From the NCBI GenBank assembly GCA_036521655.1, contig DATDHI010000391.1, positions 1-9,259 of the forward strand: a stretch of DNA of 9,259 nucleotides. The letters run 5' to 3'. The stretch is from GCA-003244245 sp036521655 (GTDB lineage: Bacteria; Actinomycetota; Actinomycetes; Mycobacteriales; Pseudonocardiaceae). The position numbers and the translations under genes were made by a program. This document shows positions 5,618 through 9,259 of this stretch, piece by piece; within the stretch, counting starts at the first letter, position 1, and each line of letters opens with the position of its first letter. Under the pieces are notes generated by a model that was given only the letters and a program-made list of their open reading frames with translations, had not been told where the DNA came from and made no database searches.

Positions 5618-6463
5618 CTACCGCAGCAGGAGGGCCTGCAGGCGGCGCGAGGCCACCGCGACGCCGAAGACCGCCAGCACCGCGAAATATGCCACGTCCG
5701 CGAGCATCGACCAGCCGACGACGCCGGTGGTGAGGCCGCGCATCAGGGCCACGGCGTGGTAGAGCGGGAACACCTGCACCAGCCACTGCAGAGCCGGCGG
5801 ATACACCGACAGCGGGAAGAAGATCGCCGAGAACAGAAACATCGGCAGGACCGCCAGCTGCACCAGGTCGAAGTCCTGCCAGGACCGCATGAACGAGGTG
5901 GCTGCGATCCCGATCGAGGCGAATGCGAGCGCCACGAACAGCGCGGCGGGCAGCGCGAGCAATGCCCAGGGTGAGGAGATCAGCCCAAGAGCAAGCATCA
6001 CAGCCAGGAAGCCGGCCGAGTACATCCCGCCCCGGATCAGTCCCCAGCCGATCTCCCCTACCGCGACGTCCGCCGGGCCCAGCGGGGTGGCGAGCACCGC
6101 GTCGTAGAGCTTCGCGTACTTGAGCTTCAGGAAAAACCCGAATGTCGAGTCGTACACCGCACCATTCATCGCCGATGCGGCCAGCAGCCCAGGCGCGATG
6201 AATGCCGCGTAAGTCAGTGGCTGCCCGGCTGGCCCGGCCACGGGCCCGACCAGGCTGCCCAGCCCCTGGCCCATCGCCACCAGGAAGAACAGCGGCTCGA
6301 AGAACCCGGAGAAGATCACCATCCAGGCATTTCGCGACGCCAGCGAGGAGCGCACGATGAGCATGCGCGCCCGGCCGGCGTACAGCGCAGGTGGCAGAAC
6401 CCGCACCAACAGCCCGACCCGTGGCGCGGCGAGCGCACGTGGCGCCTCCCGCACCGCGGTCAC
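5618..6463 (-). CDS. ABC-2 type transporter permease (NodJ/DrrB-like), second permease
   Basis: 281 residues, an integral membrane protein with about six helices (roughly 47-68, 84-102, 144-164, 165-188, 200-220, 255-272). The motif YDAVLATPLGPADVA (120-134) between helices two and three, and FSAIFFPLSVYP (211-222) before the last helix, are typical of ABC-2 permeases in the NodJ/DrrB group. It should form the channel with the permease at 6498-7325, energised by the ATPase at 7325-8260. The start is the GTG at 6463, with GGAGG 7 nt upstream and 34 nt after the preceding stop codon. It is the last gene of the exporter operon; its stop codon lies 6 bp from the right inverted repeat of the cassette. 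The exported substrate is not evident from sequence. Confidence 0.92.
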   Translation of the reverse strand: MTAVREAPRALAAPRVGLLVRVLPPALYAGRARMLIVRSSLASRNAWMVIFSGFFEPLFFLVAMGQGLGSLVGPVAGPAGQPLTYAAFIAPGLLAASAMNGAVYDSTFGFFLKLKYAKLYDAVLATPLGPADVAVGEIGWGLIRGGMYSAGFLAVMLALGLISSPWALLALPAALFVALAFASIGIAATSFMRSWQDFDLVQLAVLPMFLFSAIFFPLSVYPPALQWLVQVFPLYHAVALMRGLTTGVVGWSMLADVAYFAVLAVFGVAVASRRLQALLLR

Positions 6464-6497
6464 GCTGCCGCCTCCGAGGGATGGACTGAGCGGGCGG

Positions 6498-7325
6498 TCA
6501 TCGGGTCAACCTCACCAGGAACCGCCAGCGCGACAGCACTACCCCCACCGATAGCAACGCTGTCAAATAGGCGACATGCCCGACCGCCGGCCACAGCTGC
6601 AGCGTGCCCAGCGCAGCGCCCCGGGCCAGCTCGGTGCCATGCCAGAGCGGGCTGATCCAGGCCAGCGGCCGGATCACGGCGGGCAGCTGCGAGATCGGGA
6701 AGAAGGTGCCCGAGAACAGCGTCATGGGCACCACCACGAACCGCAATACGACAGCGAAGGCAGCGCCCTCGTTCTCCTGCGTAGCCGAGAACGCCACCAG
6801 CGGCGCGCTGAACGCCATTCCGCACAGCACAGCGAAAACCAACGCAGCCAGCACACCCGGTCCCCGCACTGCGCCGAAGAGTGCGACCACAAGTAGGTAG
6901 GCGGCACCGGAGAGGGTCAACCGCAGCGCAATCCAGATGAGTTGCCCCCCGGCCAGCTGCCCGGGCGTGACCGGCGTGGCGGTGACACCCCAGTAGGTGC
7001 GCTGCCATCTGAATGCCGACAGGATCGGGTAAGTCGACTCGAAAGTGGCGTTCTGCACTGCGCCGACCACGAGCAGTGCCGGTGCGAGATAGACCAGGTA
7101 GGGCACCCCGCCGGTGGCCTGCGCCGCACGACCGCTCGCGTCGACCAGTCCGCCGAAGCCGACGCCGAAGGCCACCAAGAACAGCAGCGGCTGAAGCAGG
7201 CTGGAGACGACGGTGGCCCGCCAGTTGCGCCGGTACCAGATCCACAGGCCCTCCACGACGAGCAGCGCTGCCCGCCACCCGGGCAGCACCCGGCCGGTAC
7301 AGCGGACATCCGCCACGGCGATCAT
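6498..7325 (-). CDS. ABC-2 type transporter permease (NodJ/DrrB-like), first permease
   Basis: 275 residues with about six helices (roughly 39-60, 76-92, 130-150, 157-179, 191-211, 249-267). The family motifs YWGVTATPVTPGQLA (111-125) and FSGTFFPISQLP (204-215) are present. It starts at the ATG at 7325-7323, whose first base is the last base of the ATPase stop codon (TGATG), so the two are probably translationally coupled; a TTG just before it is a less likely start. It resembles the downstream permease in plan but is clearly diverged, so the exporter is probably a heterodimer of permeases on one ATPase homodimer. The substrate cannot be told from sequence. Confidence 0.92.
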   Translation of the reverse strand: MIAVADVRCTGRVLPGWRAALLVVEGLWIWYRRNWRATVVSSLLQPLLFLVAFGVGFGGLVDASGRAAQATGGVPYLVYLAPALLVVGAVQNATFESTYPILSAFRWQRTYWGVTATPVTPGQLAGGQLIWIALRLTLSGAAYLLVVALFGAVRGPGVLAALVFAVLCGMAFSAPLVAFSATQENEGAAFAVVLRFVVVPMTLFSGTFFPISQLPAVIRPLAWISPLWHGTELARGAALGTLQLWPAVGHVAYLTALLSVGVVLSRWRFLVRLTR

Positions 7326-8260
7326 CAATCCACCAGCGGCCGGCCGGTGAGCCGCAGGAACACATCCTCCAGGGTGGACCGCCGAACCAGGCTGGACACC
7401 GGCCGCACCCCGCGCTGGTGCGCCGCGGACAGCGCTGCCTCGCCGTCGGGCGTGTAGAGCAGCAGCCGGTCGGCTAGCTCCTCGCTTCGCTCGACCAGGC
7501 CGTCGAGTGCCTTCAGCCAGCGGTGTTGATCGCCAGGCGGCAAACGCAGCTCGAGCACCTCACGGGTGGAGTACCGGGCGATCAGCTCGCCTGGCGAACC
7601 TTCCGCGACGATCAGCCCACCGTCCATGACCACCAGCCGGTCGCACAGCTGCTCAGCCTCATCCATGTAGTGCGTCGTGATGATCAGCGTGACGCCTTGC
7701 TGTTTGAGCCGGAATAGCCGGTCCCACAGCAGGTGCCGAGCCTGCGGGTCCAACCCGGTCGTCGGCTCGTCGAGCAACATCAACTCTGGGTCGTTGACCA
7801 GCGACCGGGCGATGGTGAGCCGCCGTTTCATCCCCCCGGAGAGCATCTCGACGGAGTCAGCCGCCCGGTCGGTGAGCTGGGCGAAGTCCAGCAGCTCGAC
7901 GGCCTTGGCCCGCACCGCGGCACGTGACATGCCGAAGTAACGGCCATAGATATGCAGGTTGTCCCGCACGGACAGCTCGGTGTCCAGGTTGTCCTGTTGC
8001 GGGACCACGCCGAGCCGGGCGCGGATCTTGGGCCCTTCAGTGTCCGGGTCCATCCCGAGCACCTGCAGTTCACCGGCGCTGCGCGGCGACACGCAGGCGA
8101 TCATGCGCATGGTGGAGGACTTGCCGGCGCCGTTGGGGCCTAGGAAGCCGAAGACCTCCGCGGGCTGCACGTCGACGTCGATCCCGCGAACGGCCTCCAC
8201 CGCGCCGAACCGCTTGCGCAACCCGCGAGCGTGCACCAGGGCAGCGCCATTGTCGGACAC
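7325..8260 (-). CDS. ABC exporter ATP-binding protein (NodI/DrrA-like)
   Basis: 311 residues, all nucleotide-binding domain plus a C-terminal extension of about 80 residues as in NodI/DrrA. Walker A is GPNGAGKSS (41-49, K47), Q-loop is VVPQQDNLD, the signature is LSGGM (140-144), Walker B is LMLLDEP with D164 and E165, and the switch histidine is H197 in TTHYMDEAE. It powers the two permeases encoded immediately downstream; related systems export drugs, lipid-linked oligosaccharides or antibiotics, and which applies here is unknown. The start is the GTG at 8260: there is no ribosome-binding site, but TAGCGT (8273-8268) lies 7 nt before it, suggesting a leaderless mRNA. The gap to the ndk stop is 48 nt, so the exporter may have its own promoter within the ndk gene cluster. 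Confidence 0.95.
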   Translation of the reverse strand: MSDNGAALVHARGLRKRFGAVEAVRGIDVDVQPAEVFGFLGPNGAGKSSTMRMIACVSPRSAGELQVLGMDPDTEGPKIRARLGVVPQQDNLDTELSVRDNLHIYGRYFGMSRAAVRAKAVELLDFAQLTDRAADSVEMLSGGMKRRLTIARSLVNDPELMLLDEPTTGLDPQARHLLWDRLFRLKQQGVTLIITTHYMDEAEQLCDRLVVMDGGLIVAEGSPGELIARYSTREVLELRLPPGDQHRWLKALDGLVERSEELADRLLLYTPDGEAALSAAHQRGVRPVSSLVRRSTLEDVFLRLTGRPLVD

Positions 8261-8267
8261 CCGACCG

Positions 8268-8273
8268 ACGCTA
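8268..8273 (-). promoter_or_regulatory. Candidate -10 element of a leaderless promoter for the ABC exporter
   Basis: TAGCGT on the minus strand fits TANNNT and is separated from the GTG start at 8260 by 7 nt (CGGTCGG), the same geometry as at the radical SAM gene. No Shine-Dalgarno sequence and no clear -35 hexamer are seen. Confidence 0.45.
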
Positions 8274-8308
8274 CCCGGGACCCCCGACAGTCTCCGGAGC
8301 TGGAAGAA

Positions 8309-8719
8309 CTACAGCTGCGGGAACCACAGCGCGATCTCGCGCTTGGCGGAATCCACCGAGTCCGATCCGTGCACCAGGTTCGACTGGGTCTCCAGCGCGA
8401 AGTCACCGCGGATCGAACCAGGGGCAGCCTTGTCCACGGGATCCGTGCCGCCGGCCAGCTGCCGGAAAGCCGCGATCGCTCGCTCGCCCTCGGCAACGAG
8501 CGCCACCACCGCGCCAGAGGTAATAAACTCCAGCAACGAGCCGAAGAACGGCTTGTCAGCGTGCTCCGCGTAGTGCTGCTCGGCCAGCTCGCGCCCCACC
8601 GCGCGCAGTTCCAGGGCGGCCAGCCTCAGCCCCTTGCGTTCGATCCTGGCGATCACCTCCCCGACCAGGCCACGGCTGACCCCGTCGGGCTTGATCAGGA
8701 CCAGGGTGCGTTCGCTCAC
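8309..8719 (-). CDS. ndk: Nucleoside diphosphate kinase
   Basis: 136 residues, the standard bacterial length. The enzyme moves the terminal phosphate from ATP to nucleoside diphosphates in the cytoplasm through a phosphohistidine. The N-terminal signature SERTLVLIKPDGV, the central KPFFGSLLEFITSG and the active-site motif NLVHGSDS with catalytic H117 are all intact, as is the ending SAKREIALWFP. The start is the GTG at 8719; GGAG lies about 11 nt upstream, somewhat far. It is 48 nt from the DUF4233 gene and shares its strand, in the order folC, DUF4233, ndk that is common in actinobacteria, so co-transcription is likely. Confidence 0.98.
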   Translation of the reverse strand: MSERTLVLIKPDGVSRGLVGEVIARIERKGLRLAALELRAVGRELAEQHYAEHADKPFFGSLLEFITSGAVVALVAEGERAIAAFRQLAGGTDPVDKAAPGSIRGDFALETQSNLVHGSDSVDSAKREIALWFPQL

Positions 8720-8767
8720 TGCTGCTCGTTCTCCTCAGGGCGACAACCGTGACGGGGCGCTGCGAGC

Positions 8768-9133
8768 CTAGTCGCCTGCCGTGCCGAGCCGCTGCGTGAC
8801 CGCCCAGCGCACGTATAGCAGGTAGCCCCAGACCAGGACGAACAGCACACCGACCCCGCCCAGAGCCGGGTGCGCAAACCAGCCGGCGACCATGGCGACC
8901 TGTAGCATGAGCGCTAATCCCAAGCCCCACGGTTGGCGCTGTACGAAGGCTGCAACGACCATCGCCAGCGCCAGGCTCGCGGTGTACCAGCCGCCCGGCC
9001 CACCCACCCCGCCGCCGAGCCGGCCGACGACGAGCAAAGCCAGCCCGACGACTATCGCCTCCATCACCAGGGTGCCCGCGAAGATGCCACGCAGCCCCCG
9101 AAGCGGATCCGACTGGACCGGGCGGCCGCTCAC
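8768..9133 (-). CDS. DUF4233 membrane protein
   Basis: 121 residues with four predicted transmembrane helices (about 19-39, 49-64, 69-87 and 92-109) and a short N-terminal cytoplasmic stretch ending in DPLRGLRGIFAGTLVMEAIVV, a conserved-looking opening of the family. DUF4233 proteins have no known function; they are found between folC and ndk in actinobacteria, which is exactly the position here. The GTG start at 9133 overlaps the folC stop codon (GTGA, 4-nt overlap) and GGGAG lies 5 nt upstream within folC, so translation is probably coupled to folC. Confidence 0.92.
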   Translation of the reverse strand: MSGRPVQSDPLRGLRGIFAGTLVMEAIVVGLALLVVGRLGGGVGGPGGWYTASLALAMVVAAFVQRQPWGLGLALMLQVAMVAGWFAHPALGGVGVLFVLVWGYLLYVRWAVTQRLGTAGD

Positions 9134-9259
9134 TGCGGCTCCCGGCCGAGCAGGCTGCGCGACTCGCCGACCGTCGCCACCGAGCCGGTGATGACCACAC
9201 CGGCGCCCGAGATGCGGTCCGCGCCCGGATCGAGCTGCTCCCCCGACCCCGACCCCGAC
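9130..9259 (-). CDS. folC: C-terminal end of folylpolyglutamate synthase / dihydrofolate synthase (partial)
   Basis: The last 42 codons and stop of a gene that continues beyond the right edge. The readable end is GAGVVITGSVATVGESRSLLGREPQ, which matches the C-terminal strand and helix of FolC (consensus near VLVTGSVATVGEAR-LLG). FolC adds glutamates to folates in the cytoplasm. The genomic position, directly upstream of and overlapping the DUF4233 gene, supports it. The residues at the edge are an SGSGSG stretch encoded by a hexamer repeat, probably in a low-complexity loop before the last secondary structure elements. Confidence 0.85.
   Translation of the reverse strand, partial: SGSGSGEQLDPGADRISGAGVVITGSVATVGESRSLLGREPQ
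9241..9259. repeat. Hexamer tandem repeat at the right edge
   Basis: CCCCGA repeated three times on the plus strand, continuing to the edge, so the full copy number is not visible. On the minus strand it is TCGGGG and encodes SGSGSG within folC. Hexamer slippage would keep the frame. Confidence 0.7.

Noticed and set aside
6460..7365. 301-codon minus-strand frame overlapping the first permease
   Set aside because: It is the same strand but another frame; the frame at 6498-7325 has the ABC-2 motifs and proper helices, while this one is low-complexity.
1..9259. CRISPR array, tRNA or rRNA genes
   Set aside because: No regularly spaced repeat array, cloverleaf-like tract or rRNA-like conserved stretch was seen on either strand.

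Overview
The window is high-GC DNA with GTG starts, GC-rich third codon positions and a gene order (folC, DUF4233, ndk, then a TIGR03960 radical SAM gene, a DUF2344 gene and, just off the left edge, a probable RNase E/G start) that points to an actinobacterium. Pseudonocardiales-type organisms are my best guess, but this is inference from synteny and gene content; the genus cannot be read from the sequence.

Layout, in order of transcription from the right edge on the minus strand: the 3' end of folC (9130-9259), overlapping by 4 nt with a four-helix DUF4233 membrane protein (8768-9133); ndk (8309-8719); a three-gene ABC-2 exporter made of an ATPase (7325-8260) and two different permeases (6498-7325 and 5618-6463), the first pair sharing a TGATG stop/start; then a plus-strand orphan gene (4644-5546) with an AbiEi-like winged helix and a DUF559/Vsr-like nuclease domain; then minus again, the cobalamin-binding-type radical SAM protein (2508-4472); a plus-strand secreted subtilase (1104-2570) whose 3' end overlaps the radical SAM gene tail to tail by 63 nt; the DUF2344 gene (251-994) on minus; and a ribosome-binding site plus 17 codons of a next gene (1-51, minus).

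The central observation is that the nuclease gene lies between perfect 19-bp inverted repeats (4496-4514 and 5593-5611). Inside each of them, exactly 32 bp inward on both sides, is a second copy of the CTACCAACC core. The structure spans about 1.1 kb, begins 23 bp before the radical SAM start codon and ends 6 bp after the permease stop codon. It holds no other gene, and it also carries two direct TTATCCACA boxes ahead of the nuclease gene. This looks like a discrete inserted cassette, possibly an undescribed mobile or selfish unit carrying its own nuclease.

The other genes are conserved housekeeping functions (folate polyglutamylation, NTP supply, radical SAM/DUF2344 pair next to RNase E/G) and an exporter of unknown substrate. 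Two genes (radical SAM, ABC ATPase) appear to be transcribed as leaderless mRNAs, each with a TANNNT hexamer 7 nt before its start codon. No rRNA, tRNA, CRISPR array or recognisable transposase was seen.
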